Source: RGIG1995 sp045658315
GTDB lineage: Bacteria > Bacillota > Clostridia > Oscillospirales > CAG-272
Length of the DNA: 64,000 nucleotides
Assembly: GCA_045658315.1 (NCBI GenBank)
Contig: JAZOUV010000023.1
Location: 21,060 to 85,059 of the forward strand
Reading direction: 5' to 3'
Shown: in pieces, positions 52,107-60,138 of the stretch
Numbering within the stretch: the stretch's first letter is position 1
How the letters are laid out: every line of letters starts with the position of its first letter
Made by a program: the position numbers and the translations under genes
Notes under the pieces: generated by a model
Database searches by the model: none
Told to the model about the DNA's origin: nothing
Seen by the model: the letters and a program-made list of their open reading frames with translations, nothing else

Positions 52107-52415
52107 TTACTTCTTGCTAACGGGATAATAAATAAGACCGTTTAATGTCAAGGTGCCGTTTGAGTTAATGGAATATTCAAGCTCCATAGCTTCTCCGTTG
52201 TTGTCAATGGTAACCTTTTTTTCGTTGACCGAGTAGCTGTATTTTTCGCTTCCTTTTTTGAACCAGCCTTTGTCGTTGAATTCAATTCTGTTGCCCTCGT
52301 GTTCCCAAATGCCTACGATTTGATGTCCTTTCACATTGGAGTGGCAGGCAGAAAAAATAAAAATAAGAGCAAGAATCAATGTAATGAAGAAAAATCGTTT
52401 TTTTAGGGTGAACAT
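52107..52415 (-). CDS. Small lipoprotein, hypothetical
   Basis: 102 residues. A signal peptide (KKRFFFITLILALIFIFSAC) with lipobox FSAC places Cys24 at the membrane. The short mature part, GIWEHEGNRIEFNDKGWFKK and VNEKKVTIDNNGEAMELEYS, reads as a small beta-barrel like the DUF5640-type domains of Gram-positive lipoproteins. It is divergent to the 52565 operon. Function unknown. Confidence 0.6.
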   Translation of the reverse strand: MFTLKKRFFFITLILALIFIFSACHSNVKGHQIVGIWEHEGNRIEFNDKGWFKKGSEKYSYSVNEKKVTIDNNGEAMELEYSINSNGTLTLNGLIYYPVSKK

Positions 52416-52486
52416 AAATTATACCTCATAAGATTATATTATATAGATAGTATTTACCGAAAAACCGTGTGTTAAACTATGCAAAC

Positions 52487-52515
52487 TTGACATAGGTGAG
52501 CAAAAATGGTATAAT
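52487..52515 (+). promoter_or_regulatory. Promoter of the surface-protein operon
   Basis: TTGACA (52487-52492), 17-base spacer, TATAAT (52510-52515), exact consensus. Confidence 0.85.
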
Positions 52516-52564
52516 ATAATGCATAAGACGGTTTTAGAATTACATATTTTGAAAGGCTTAAAAT

Positions 52565-54805
52565 ATGAAAAGAATCAAAATAAACAAAATCGGATATATA
52601 ACATTTCTTTTAATATCGCTGGGGCTTATACTGTTTTTTATCCTATATCAGCCAAAAAAGATAACAGAAGAGCCGAAATACGAGCCGGCTCCCCCCGAAG
52701 CTCCACGACTTTCTTCGCTCGGTGCCATAGGCGAAACTGTGAAATTTGAAAGCGAGGTCAGGTATTACGAGATAAAGGTGCCTGCGGGTAATCCTGTTTT
52801 GCCGCAGATTTGGGCAAATGCTTTGTCGTCAGACACAGAACTGAAAATATATCAGGCGTTTTTCGCAAAGGATTCAAACGAGGCATCGGCAAGAATATAC
52901 CTTGATGACGGAAAGTATCAGAACAGCTATGAAGTTAAGTTTGTAAAAGATATATCAAAGGGTTTTATACTTCAGTACGATGACAGATATACCTTTACTC
53001 CCCAGTACAAGCTGAAAGACGGAGAGGTATTTACATATTCGGTTGAAAGCGAGGGCGGAAATGTAACGGTTAATGAGTCGGGCGTAATAAGAGCGGTCGG
53101 CGTCAGCGATACACCGTCTAACGTAAAGGCGTATGTGGGCGAAAAGCTTGTTGACAGCTTTACCGTAACAAAGACGGTAAAGGCTGTTCTCGATATGTTT
53201 ATCGTGGCAGGTCAGGGAAATGCCGCAGGTGAGGGCGGTAATATTGAAGAAAGCATAAAGCCATTGGCGGGAACGGCTTATACGGTAGAGCTTGATGACA
53301 GAGAGTATAAGATGCAAGACCTTTCGGAAGGAAGAAAGGGCTTTACACCGGCATTGGCAGCCCAATGGTATTTATATACAGGGGAAAAAGCGTTATTTGT
53401 ACAGACTGCCGTATCTGACGTTTCGGTAACAAAGTGGACAAAGGGCGGCGAGGCATATCAGATGGCACTGACCCGTATTGAATATTTTAAAAACAGCTTG
53501 AGCACCGAAGGCTCCCCTTTTGAGTTGAACAGAGTTTTTTGCGTTTGGCTTCAGGGCGAATGGGATATAGCACATGGAATGACCTCCGATGAGTATATAT
53601 ATTATTTCAACGATTTTTATACATGGATAAATGAGAGTATTGACCTTGAAATGACAGCGATTATTCCGGTAAGAGCGTCGCTTGTAAAAGAGGGGGAGGA
53701 GAGTCAGATAGCACCCATTTGCTCGGCTCAGTATATGCTTGGGAATATGTATGACGAGTTAAGAATAATAACCCGAATTACAGAAGATGCAACTATTGAA
53801 AACGGTATGGTAGGCGAGGGCAATCTTTATTATACTCAGAACGGATATAATGAAATAGGCAAGGATGCGGCATTTAATTTGTATAACTGCTACAGCTCCG
53901 ACACCGATAAATCCGTGCGTAAGATAGAGCTTTTCGGAAACACTCACAAGGATTTGTTTAAATACGGAGAAACGGTAGAATTGAGGTTGGATGAGACTAT
54001 CAGAACGGTTGCCGTGGTATCGCCTCTTTATGCGGAAACGACCCGTGTTCAAGTTGACTATGATGAAAATTTGTTGACCTATACGAAGGGCGGACTTATA
54101 GGAATAGCCGAAACCAATGACGGAACGACTGCCGAAATGCTTTTTTCGTGCGGAGATATTGACTTTAAGTTTAATGTAAAATATGTTCCCGAGGACACGG
54201 AAGCTCCTAAAAAGATTATTTCTTATTTATGGGAGTTTAACGACCTTAGCGAGAGTATGGGTACAAATAATCTGACTTTGTCGGAGAGGTCGAATGCCGA
54301 TCAATATACAATAGCTGACGGAGTACTTGTTTCAGCCGAAAGACAGGCAGATTTTGTGCTTGGAAGTTTGGTAGAGCTGACTTCCGAAGCTGATTGGGAA
54401 ATAGAATGGACAGGATTGTTGAATGACAACGGTATTATTCTCGGTAACGGGTTCAGTACCAAAGGATATATATATCTTGCACCCTATGCACAGAATATGG
54501 GATATTCGGTAAGATTAGTTGATAATGATGGGCAGACCATTTATTTGGCATACGGAGAATATGCCGAGGCGAACAGGGATATGAATGGCTGGAAGATAGG
54601 TTATACACAAGAGAACAGGACAATCGTTTTGTATGCAAACGGTGTTGCGGTTTCGGAATATAAGGCAGATAAACCTTTTTCGTTCAGTTTTACGAATTTG
54701 CTGGGAAGATATGGCAGTGAGAACGTAAATTACTGTTATACGGGAAGTTTGGATAGTTTAAAGATCACTTTTGCATCTTACGAGATAACAGAGCAAGGGG
54801 AATAA
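52565..54805 (+). CDS. Surface protein with SASA-like fold lacking catalytic residues
   Basis: 746 residues with one N-terminal membrane segment (about 9-30) and an exterior Pro/Glu-rich stalk. A beta-rich region (about 55-205) precedes a domain resembling sialate O-acetylesterase/SASA: DMFIVAGQGNAAGEGGN, VFCVWLQGEWDIAHG, and LYYTQNGYNEIGKDAAF. In active enzymes the first block is GQSN with the nucleophilic Ser. Here it is Gly218. The QGE block (330-332) is kept, but the last block has Tyr422 where a catalytic His is expected, so it is probably a non-catalytic or altered protein. A concanavalin/LamG-like C-terminal part (about 560-746) with LWEFNDLSESMGTNNLTL and GYIYLAPYAQNMGYSVRL may bind glycans. 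The next gene follows after 20 bases. Confidence 0.6.
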   Translation: MKRIKINKIGYITFLLISLGLILFFILYQPKKITEEPKYEPAPPEAPRLSSLGAIGETVKFESEVRYYEIKVPAGNPVLPQIWANALSSDTELKIYQAFFAKDSNEASARIYLDDGKYQNSYEVKFVKDISKGFILQYDDRYTFTPQYKLKDGEVFTYSVESEGGNVTVNESGVIRAVGVSDTPSNVKAYVGEKLVDSFTVTKTVKAVLDMFIVAGQGNAAGEGGNIEESIKPLAGTAYTVELDDREYKMQDLSEGRKGFTPALAAQWYLYTGEKALFVQTAVSDVSVTKWTKGGEAYQMALTRIEYFKNSLSTEGSPFELNRVFCVWLQGEWDIAHGMTSDEYIYYFNDFYTWINESIDLEMTAIIPVRASLVKEGEESQIAPICSAQYMLGNMYDELRIITRITEDATIENGMVGEGNLYYTQNGYNEIGKDAAFNLYNCYSSDTDKSVRKIELFGNTHKDLFKYGETVELRLDETIRTVAVVSPLYAETTRVQVDYDENLLTYTKGGLIGIAETNDGTTAEMLFSCGDIDFKFNVKYVPEDTEAPKKIISYLWEFNDLSESMGTNNLTLSERSNADQYTIADGVLVSAERQADFVLGSLVELTSEADWEIEWTGLLNDNGIILGNGFSTKGYIYLAPYAQNMGYSVRLVDNDGQTIYLAYGEYAEANRDMNGWKIGYTQENRTIVLYANGVAVSEYKADKPFSFSFTNLLGRYGSENVNYCYTGSLDSLKITFASYEITEQGE

Positions 54806-54825
54806 TATTTGAAAGGAACGGTCGT

Positions 54826-56151
54826 ATGGGCAGAAAGAGCAGAATTAAATATATGATCGCCGCATTATTGCTTTTGTTTATATCGGCTGTTTCGGCGGTG
54901 CTTTCAGGCGGTGTTGCGGAAAAGACTGTTTATCTCAGAACGGGCGGACAGGGGGACGGTTCAACTTACGAAGAGGCGGTAGGCGATTTCAAAGAGGCCG
55001 TGAGGATTCTTGCGAAGGACGGCGGAAGGCTCGTCATTTGCGGTAAATATACTTTTACTGAGCTTATTAATCTTTCAGAGAAAAGCGGAACGTCTAACGG
55101 TTCGAGGGTTATAACCGTAACAAGCGTTGACGGCGACACCGATTACCGTCAGACCGATAACGCTATGCTGTGTGTCGGAGACGGTAAGACGTCTGCAAAT
55201 ATGATTTTGGCAGGTAGATTCGTTTTTGAGAATTTAAATGTTGTAACAAACGGCGGACAGACGCCGAGAGCAGTAATATGCGGCGGTTACGAGACTGTTT
55301 TTGGTGAGGGAATAGTGTGCACCAAGCAGGGAGACGCACCTTATTTGTCTATAGTGGGAATATCATTTGACGAAACACCCGTGTTTTCGGGCGGCAATGT
55401 GACGGTGAAAAGCGGAGCTTATAACAATGTGTGTGCGGGAAGCAGGTGCGGAAACAGCAAGGGAGACACGGTTCTTACTATAGACGGCGGAACATTTGAA
55501 GGAGTTGTTTCTGCAAGCGGTTACAAAAGTATTGGAGCAAAGCAGGAGGGGAATGCCGTTTTAGTGATAAACGGCGGAAACTTTTTGGGTTTGGTAGGAA
55601 GTATAACCGAAGTTTCGGGCGACTTTAAAATGACTTTGAACGGGGGATATTTCAGAAAAGAAATAAGTGCACAGGGAAAATACAATACTCTTGACATAAA
55701 TGGCGGTAATATGCAAAATGTGACTGCTGTAAATATAGCCGATTATATAGAAGCCCCCCCTGAAACGACAGAAGACGGCAAGGAAATTGAGACCGATGCC
55801 GCAGATGTAAAGAAGACTTCGGTAAACATAAACGAATACGGTGGCAACGTAGATAAGCTGATAAGTAAAATTAAGGGTGAAGGGGTTTTGATAAATAAGA
55901 ATACATTGGGGGGGAACGATGCTGAAACGACATCACAGTCAACGGCAGCTAATACAGCTCCCGAAACAAACATGCCGCAACCTGACGAAACGGAAGCTGT
56001 CGGGACGGACGAACTGCCCGAAAATAGTAGAGAGAGAGAGTATTACTTAGGTTCGAGAAAGAATACTGTAATAGCGATATCGGTAATAGGTGTTGTGGTT
56101 GCTTTATCGATAATAATGTTTGCTTACAGAACGGTATACAGAAAAAAATAA
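54826..56151 (+). CDS. Membrane-anchored beta-helix surface protein
   Basis: 441 residues: a signal-anchor (about 8-27), a Gly/Asn-rich beta-helix (about 35-300), a Thr/Glu-rich low-complexity stalk (about 305-400) and a C-terminal membrane segment (about 414-436) with a basic tail YRTVYRKK. The repeats GGRLVICGKYTF, GYETVFGEGIVCTK, GNVTVKSGAYNNVCAG and LTIDGGTFEGVVSAS align in order with those of the giant secreted protein at 20296. Both therefore belong to one family. It has no LPxTG motif. Function likely in adhesion or surface architecture. Co-transcribed with the SASA-like gene. Confidence 0.65.
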   Translation: MGRKSRIKYMIAALLLLFISAVSAVLSGGVAEKTVYLRTGGQGDGSTYEEAVGDFKEAVRILAKDGGRLVICGKYTFTELINLSEKSGTSNGSRVITVTSVDGDTDYRQTDNAMLCVGDGKTSANMILAGRFVFENLNVVTNGGQTPRAVICGGYETVFGEGIVCTKQGDAPYLSIVGISFDETPVFSGGNVTVKSGAYNNVCAGSRCGNSKGDTVLTIDGGTFEGVVSASGYKSIGAKQEGNAVLVINGGNFLGLVGSITEVSGDFKMTLNGGYFRKEISAQGKYNTLDINGGNMQNVTAVNIADYIEAPPETTEDGKEIETDAADVKKTSVNINEYGGNVDKLISKIKGEGVLINKNTLGGNDAETTSQSTAANTAPETNMPQPDETEAVGTDELPENSREREYYLGSRKNTVIAISVIGVVVALSIIMFAYRTVYRKK

Positions 56152-56168
56152 GATAAAAAAAGGAGCTT

Positions 56169-56203
56169 TTGCGAGACATCTCATAAGGAAGTCTCGCAGT
56201 TTT
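56169..56203 (+). terminator. Terminator-like hairpin after the surface operon
   Basis: TGCGAGAC / GTCTCGCA with a 13-nt loop, followed by GTTTTATT. Confidence 0.65.
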
Positions 56204-56372
56204 ATTCGCCAAAGGCGAGTTGTATTGCTTCGCAGTTATATTATGCTTACGCATGGTGGTATTGTCCTACGGACAGTTTTTTGGGCGAATAAAATAACAC
56301 TACGACCAAAGGGAGTAATAATACTTTCACAGAGTGAAAATAGCACCCTGTGCGTTAGCACAGAATACAACT
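56198..56372. repeat. Hairpin-array element, copy 2
   Basis: Same architecture as 32529-32698. Tiny hairpins TCGCC-aaa-GGCGA, GC-ttc-GC, ATGC-ttac-GCAT, GTCC-tac-GGAC alternate with spacers of the AGTTNTATT type, then the 3' half with TTTCAC-aga-GTGAAA and CTGTGC-gtta-GCACAG. TTTTATTCGCC (56200-56210) is complementary to GGCGAATAAAA (56284-56294). Spacer AGTTGTATT (56218-56226) is complementary to AATACAACT (56364-56372). The rest of the gap to 56567 holds only the gdhA terminator. Confidence 0.7.
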
Positions 56373-56466
56373 TGTTTTTTCTTTTTTGTTGTAAAAGGTT
56401 TTGTGTATCACCAAAAAAGCTTTTGCACTTACAAATGCGATGCTGGTTCTAACTGATAAGCATAAG

Positions 56467-56497
56467 AAAAACCTCGATGAATTTCATCGAGGTTTTA
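56467..56497 (-). terminator. Terminator of gdhA
   Basis: AAAACCTCGATGAA / TTCATCGAGGTTTT palindrome, about 70 bases past the gdhA stop, with a T-run on the minus strand. Confidence 0.8.
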
Positions 56498-56567
56498 ATC
56501 ATCTTTATGAGAAGTAGCTATTTACAGCCCCTTATGTTTTTTTAAAAAAAACTACAAAGATTAAATT

Positions 56568-57914
56568 TTACATTATACCTTGAGCCAACATAGCTTCGGC
56601 AACCTTGAAGAAAGCGGCAATGTTTGCTCCTGAGACAAGATCGTATCCGAGCTTGTATTCAGCTGCTTTTGATTCGCATTCGTCGTGAATGTTTTTCATT
56701 ATGTTGCGGAGTTTTTCGTTTACCTCTTCTTCTGTCCAACTGTAACGCATACTGTTTTGACACATTTCAAGAGCAGAAACTGCAACGCCACCTGCATTTG
56801 CAGCCTTTGAAGGACCGACTGCCGATATATTTTCTTTAAGATATTTCAGTGCATCATTGGTTGTAGACATATTTGAAACTTCAATATAGTACTTAGCACC
56901 GCTTTCAACAATTTTCTTTGCTTCTTCCATATCGACTTCGTTTTGTGTTGCACAAGGCATGATTATATCAGCCTTGGTTCCCCAAGGCTTTTGACCTTTG
57001 AAGAATTTTGCATTGGGGTATTTTTTTACATAGTCTTCAGCTTTATCTCTGCCCGAGGAACGCATTTCAAGCAAATAGTCAATCTTTTCGCCCACAATAC
57101 CTTCTTCATCGTATACATAACCGTCGGGGCCGGAAATGGTAACAACCTTAGCACCAAGCTGTTCGGCTTTTTTGCATACTCCCCAGGCAACATTACCGAA
57201 GCCCGAAATTGCAATGGTTTTATTATTGATGACTTCGTTGAAATGACGGAGAATTTCTACAGTGAAGTAAACGGCACCGTATCCGGTAGCTTCGGGTCTG
57301 ATAAGAGAACCGCCGTAGCTCAAAGATTTACCTGTTATAACTCCGTTTTCAAAATTACCTTTTATTCTTCTGTATTGGCCGAAGAGATAACCGACTTCTC
57401 TTGCACCGACGCCGATGTCGCCGGCAGGTACGTCAGTGTCGGGACCGATATGTCTGTAAAGCTCTGTCATAAAGCTTTGGCAGAATCTCATGATCTCGGC
57501 ATCGCTCTTGCCTCTGGGGTCAAAGTCGGAACCTCCTTTGGCACCTCCGATAGGCAGGCCTGTAAGGCTGTTTTTGAAGGTTTGTTCAAATCCCAAAAAC
57601 TTCATCATTCCCATATATACGGAGGGGTGGAAGCGGAGACCGCCTTTGTATGGACCGATAGCAGAATTAAACTGAACTCTGTAGCCGCGATTGACATTGA
57701 TGTTGCCGTTATCATCGGTCCATGTAACTCTGAAAGCAATCTGTCTGTCTGGTTCTGCCATTCTTTCAAGAATGCCGTATTTTTCATATTCGGGGTGTTT
57801 GTCTAAAACAACGGAAAGGCTTCCGAAAACCTCCTCGACTGTTTGGATAAACTCAGGCTCGTATTTGTTACGTGCTTTTATCTGATCAATTGTTTTTTGA
57901 ACGTAAGTATTCAT
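56568..57914 (-). CDS. gdhA: Glutamate dehydrogenase (NADP-type)
   Basis: 448 residues from ATG 57914 behind GGGAGGACACT. An in-frame start at 57950 adds 12 residues without a ribosome-binding site. GPYKGGLRFHPSVYMGMMKF carries the catalytic Lys region, LPIGGAKGGSDFDPRGKSDA, DVPAGDIGVGAREVGYLFGQ, and the Rossmann motif ISGFGNVAWGVCKKAEQLGA follow. Motif set and length are typical of hexameric bacterial NADP-GDH, which mainly assimilates ammonium. Together with the citrate-to-2-oxoglutarate genes at 33-38 kb it would supply glutamate. Confidence 0.96.
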   Translation of the reverse strand: MNTYVQKTIDQIKARNKYEPEFIQTVEEVFGSLSVVLDKHPEYEKYGILERMAEPDRQIAFRVTWTDDNGNINVNRGYRVQFNSAIGPYKGGLRFHPSVYMGMMKFLGFEQTFKNSLTGLPIGGAKGGSDFDPRGKSDAEIMRFCQSFMTELYRHIGPDTDVPAGDIGVGAREVGYLFGQYRRIKGNFENGVITGKSLSYGGSLIRPEATGYGAVYFTVEILRHFNEVINNKTIAISGFGNVAWGVCKKAEQLGAKVVTISGPDGYVYDEEGIVGEKIDYLLEMRSSGRDKAEDYVKKYPNAKFFKGQKPWGTKADIIMPCATQNEVDMEEAKKIVESGAKYYIEVSNMSTTNDALKYLKENISAVGPSKAANAGGVAVSALEMCQNSMRYSWTEEEVNEKLRNIMKNIHDECESKAAEYKLGYDLVSGANIAAFFKVAEAMLAQGIM

Positions 57915-57967
57915 AGTGTCCTCCCGATTTCTTATAACACTTATCAACAAATTTTGATTTTGATATT

Positions 57968-57997
57968 ATTATACTGTCTAGACAGTAAATGTGTCAA
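57968..57997 (-). promoter_or_regulatory. gdhA promoter with a palindrome inside it
   Basis: Minus strand: TTGACA (57992-57997), 18-base spacer, TATAAT (57968-57973). The perfect 14-bp palindrome ACTGTCTAGACAGT (57973-57986) fills most of the spacer and touches the -10 box, the classic place for a repressor operator. The regulator is not identified. Confidence 0.75.
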
Positions 57998-58251
57998 CAT
58001 GTAAAAGTTACTAAATATTTTGCTGCAGAAAATTAATTTTGTGAAGTTTGTGCAAAGAATAGGGTGCGAAAATCTAATTTAATTAAAAAAAAGGAGAAAA
58101 TAATTAAGAAATTAAAAAACAACAGATGTGTTGCCGTGGTGTGAAAAAACTTGCGAAGAGTGGAGAATTTTGAAAAAAACTATTGAAAAAAATTACATAA
58201 TGGTGTACAATTATACTATAATTTGTTTCTAAATATATAGGAGAGAACATT

Positions 58252-58821
58252 TTGAAACTTCTTGAAGACAGGATTAGAGCAGAAGGGAAGATATATCCCG
58301 GAAACATTGTAAAGGTTGACGGCTTTATTAATCACAAAATCGACGTAAAACTGCTGAGCGAGATAGGCAAAGAGTTTAGCAGACTTTTTGCGGGTGACGG
58401 TGTGAACAAAATAGTTACTATAGAAGCATCGGGAATTGCATTTGCCTGTGCGGCGGCAATGGAAATGGGCTGTGATGTTGTTTTTGCAAAGAAAAGCGGT
58501 CACAAAAACATAGGTGATGATGTCTACACTGAAAAGGTAGTATCTTTTACCAAGGGCAAGGAGTATGACATAGTTATATCCAAGGAATATTTGGGAAAAG
58601 AAGATAAGGTGTTGATAATAGATGACTTTCTTGCGGAGGGCAACGCAGCACGGGGACTTGTAGGAATGGTTAAGTCGGCGGGAGCTGAGGTTGCAGGCGT
58701 TGGAATAGTGATCGAAAAGGGATTTCAATCCGGGGGTGCTCAACTCCGTAGCAAAGGGATTCGAGTAGAATCGTTGGCTATTATCGAGAGTATCGATGGA
58801 AATACTATAACATTTAGATAA
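58252..58821 (+). CDS. xpt: Xanthine phosphoribosyltransferase
   Basis: Purine salvage enzyme converting xanthine plus PRPP to XMP. 189 residues from a TTG start at 58252 behind TAGGAGAGAACAT. VDGFINHKIDVKLLSEIGKE fits Xpt, ASGIAFACAAAMEMGCDVVF is the substrate-loop region and KVLIIDDFLAEGNAARGLVG the PRPP-binding motif. It precedes a BMP-type nucleoside importer, matching a salvage role. In the 337-base upstream gap I see only A/T-rich sequence and a possible promoter near 58192-58222 (TTACAT, TATAAT), and no purine riboswitch. Confidence 0.94.
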   Translation: MKLLEDRIRAEGKIYPGNIVKVDGFINHKIDVKLLSEIGKEFSRLFAGDGVNKIVTIEASGIAFACAAAMEMGCDVVFAKKSGHKNIGDDVYTEKVVSFTKGKEYDIVISKEYLGKEDKVLIIDDFLAEGNAARGLVGMVKSAGAEVAGVGIVIEKGFQSGGAQLRSKGIRVESLAIIESIDGNTITFR

Positions 58822-58881
58822 TGGGTATGATATTCATACTTTATTATAATTAAAAAAAAGAAAAAAAGGAGAAAATTCAAA

Positions 58882-60051
58882 ATGAAAAAGTTTCTTTCAA
58901 TTCTTTTGGCAGTGCTTCTCATTGCTGTTTCTTTGGTTTGCTTCGCATCATGCGGAAATGAATCAGAGAAGAACGGCGACGATGGCAAATTCAAGGTGGG
59001 TGTAATCCACATCGGTGACCCTGCTGACGGTTCGGGTTATTCCTATACACATGATTTAGGTATTGTTGAAATGCAGAAGGCTCTCAATCTTGCTGACGAT
59101 CAGATCATTCGTAAGCTCAACATTGCCGATGATGATGAATCTGCAATCAGAGAATCTATAGAAGCTTGTATATCCGAAGGCTGTAAGATTATCTTTACAA
59201 CAAGCTACGGCTACATGGATACTACGGAAGCTCTTGCAAAAGAACATCCTAATGTAATCTTTTCACACGGCACAGGCTACAAGAGTAACGAGACAAACTT
59301 CAATAACTATTTCGGTAGAATTTATCAGGCTCGTTACCTTTCCGGTATCGCTGCAGGTCTTAAGACAAAGTCCAACAAGATCGGTTATGTAGCAGCTTAC
59401 GGCACAGAGCTTGCTGAAACATGCAGTGGTATTAACGCATTTGCTCTCGGCGTACAATCCGTTAACCCCGAAGCAGAAGTATATGTAAAGTCTCTTAACA
59501 GCTGGTTTGACCCTGCAAACGAGACAGCTTACGCAGAAGCTCTTATTGAGCTCGGTTGCGACGTTATTGCACAGCACTGCGATACAGCTAACCCTCAGAT
59601 CGCAGCTCAGACAAAGGGCGTATTCGGTTGCGGATATAACTCTGATATGACAAAAGAAGCTCCCAAGGCTCACCTTACTGCACCTATCTGGAACTGGGGT
59701 GTCTACTACACAGCAGCAACAAAGGCAGCTATGGACGGCACATGGAAAGACTTCGGTAACTACTACGGCAGCTTGGCTGACGGTCTTGTAGACGTATCTG
59801 CTCTTTCCGAAAACTGTGCAGAAAACACAGCTGAATACATTAAGCTCGTTAAAGACCTCTTTAAAGAAGGTACTTGGGATGTATTCTCAGGCGTTAAGCT
59901 TTCCTTCAAGGATGGTGCTATCGTTAAGACTGATGCCGATCTCAAGGACAATGCAGGTAATGTGATTGTTAATGCCGGCGGTGCATCTGTTGAAGATTCC
60001 GTTATTACAGGAACAATGAACTACTTTGTAGAAGGCGTATCGCTTAAGTAA
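58882..60051 (+). CDS. BMP-family nucleoside-binding lipoprotein
   Basis: 389 residues. Signal peptide with lipobox FASC (Cys near residue 24). FKVGVIHIGDPADGSGYSYT opens the binding domain, then IFTTSYGYMDTTEALAKEHP, NVIFSHGTGYKSNETNFNNY, and YLSGIAAGLKTKSNKIGYVA, all typical BmpA/Med family. These proteins bind purine nucleosides in characterised members. Close to xpt and followed by ATPase and permease genes, so it should be the importer's binding protein. A hairpin at 60070-60107 separates it from the ATPase. Confidence 0.92.
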   Translation: MKKFLSILLAVLLIAVSLVCFASCGNESEKNGDDGKFKVGVIHIGDPADGSGYSYTHDLGIVEMQKALNLADDQIIRKLNIADDDESAIRESIEACISEGCKIIFTTSYGYMDTTEALAKEHPNVIFSHGTGYKSNETNFNNYFGRIYQARYLSGIAAGLKTKSNKIGYVAAYGTELAETCSGINAFALGVQSVNPEAEVYVKSLNSWFDPANETAYAEALIELGCDVIAQHCDTANPQIAAQTKGVFGCGYNSDMTKEAPKAHLTAPIWNWGVYYTAATKAAMDGTWKDFGNYYGSLADGLVDVSALSENCAENTAEYIKLVKDLFKEGTWDVFSGVKLSFKDGAIVKTDADLKDNAGNVIVNAGGASVEDSVITGTMNYFVEGVSLK

Positions 60052-60069
60052 TTTTTTAACATCGGTTTG

Positions 60070-60107
60070 AATATGCTTCTCTTCCTATATGGGAGGAGAA
60101 GCATATT
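60070..60107 (+). terminator. Hairpin between the binding protein and ATPase genes
   Basis: AATATGCTTCTC / GAGAAGCATATT, a 12-bp stem extended by inner GGAG/CTCC-type pairing. A strong T-run is absent, so partial termination or mRNA protection is likely, leaving the binding protein more abundant. Confidence 0.55.
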
Positions 60108-60138
60108 TATAATAAAAAACAAAAAAGCAGGAGACGTT

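Noticed and set aside
58020..58251. Possible purine riboswitch upstream of xpt
   Set aside because: The conserved junction and loop sequences of purine aptamers are not seen, and the region is nearly pure A/T.
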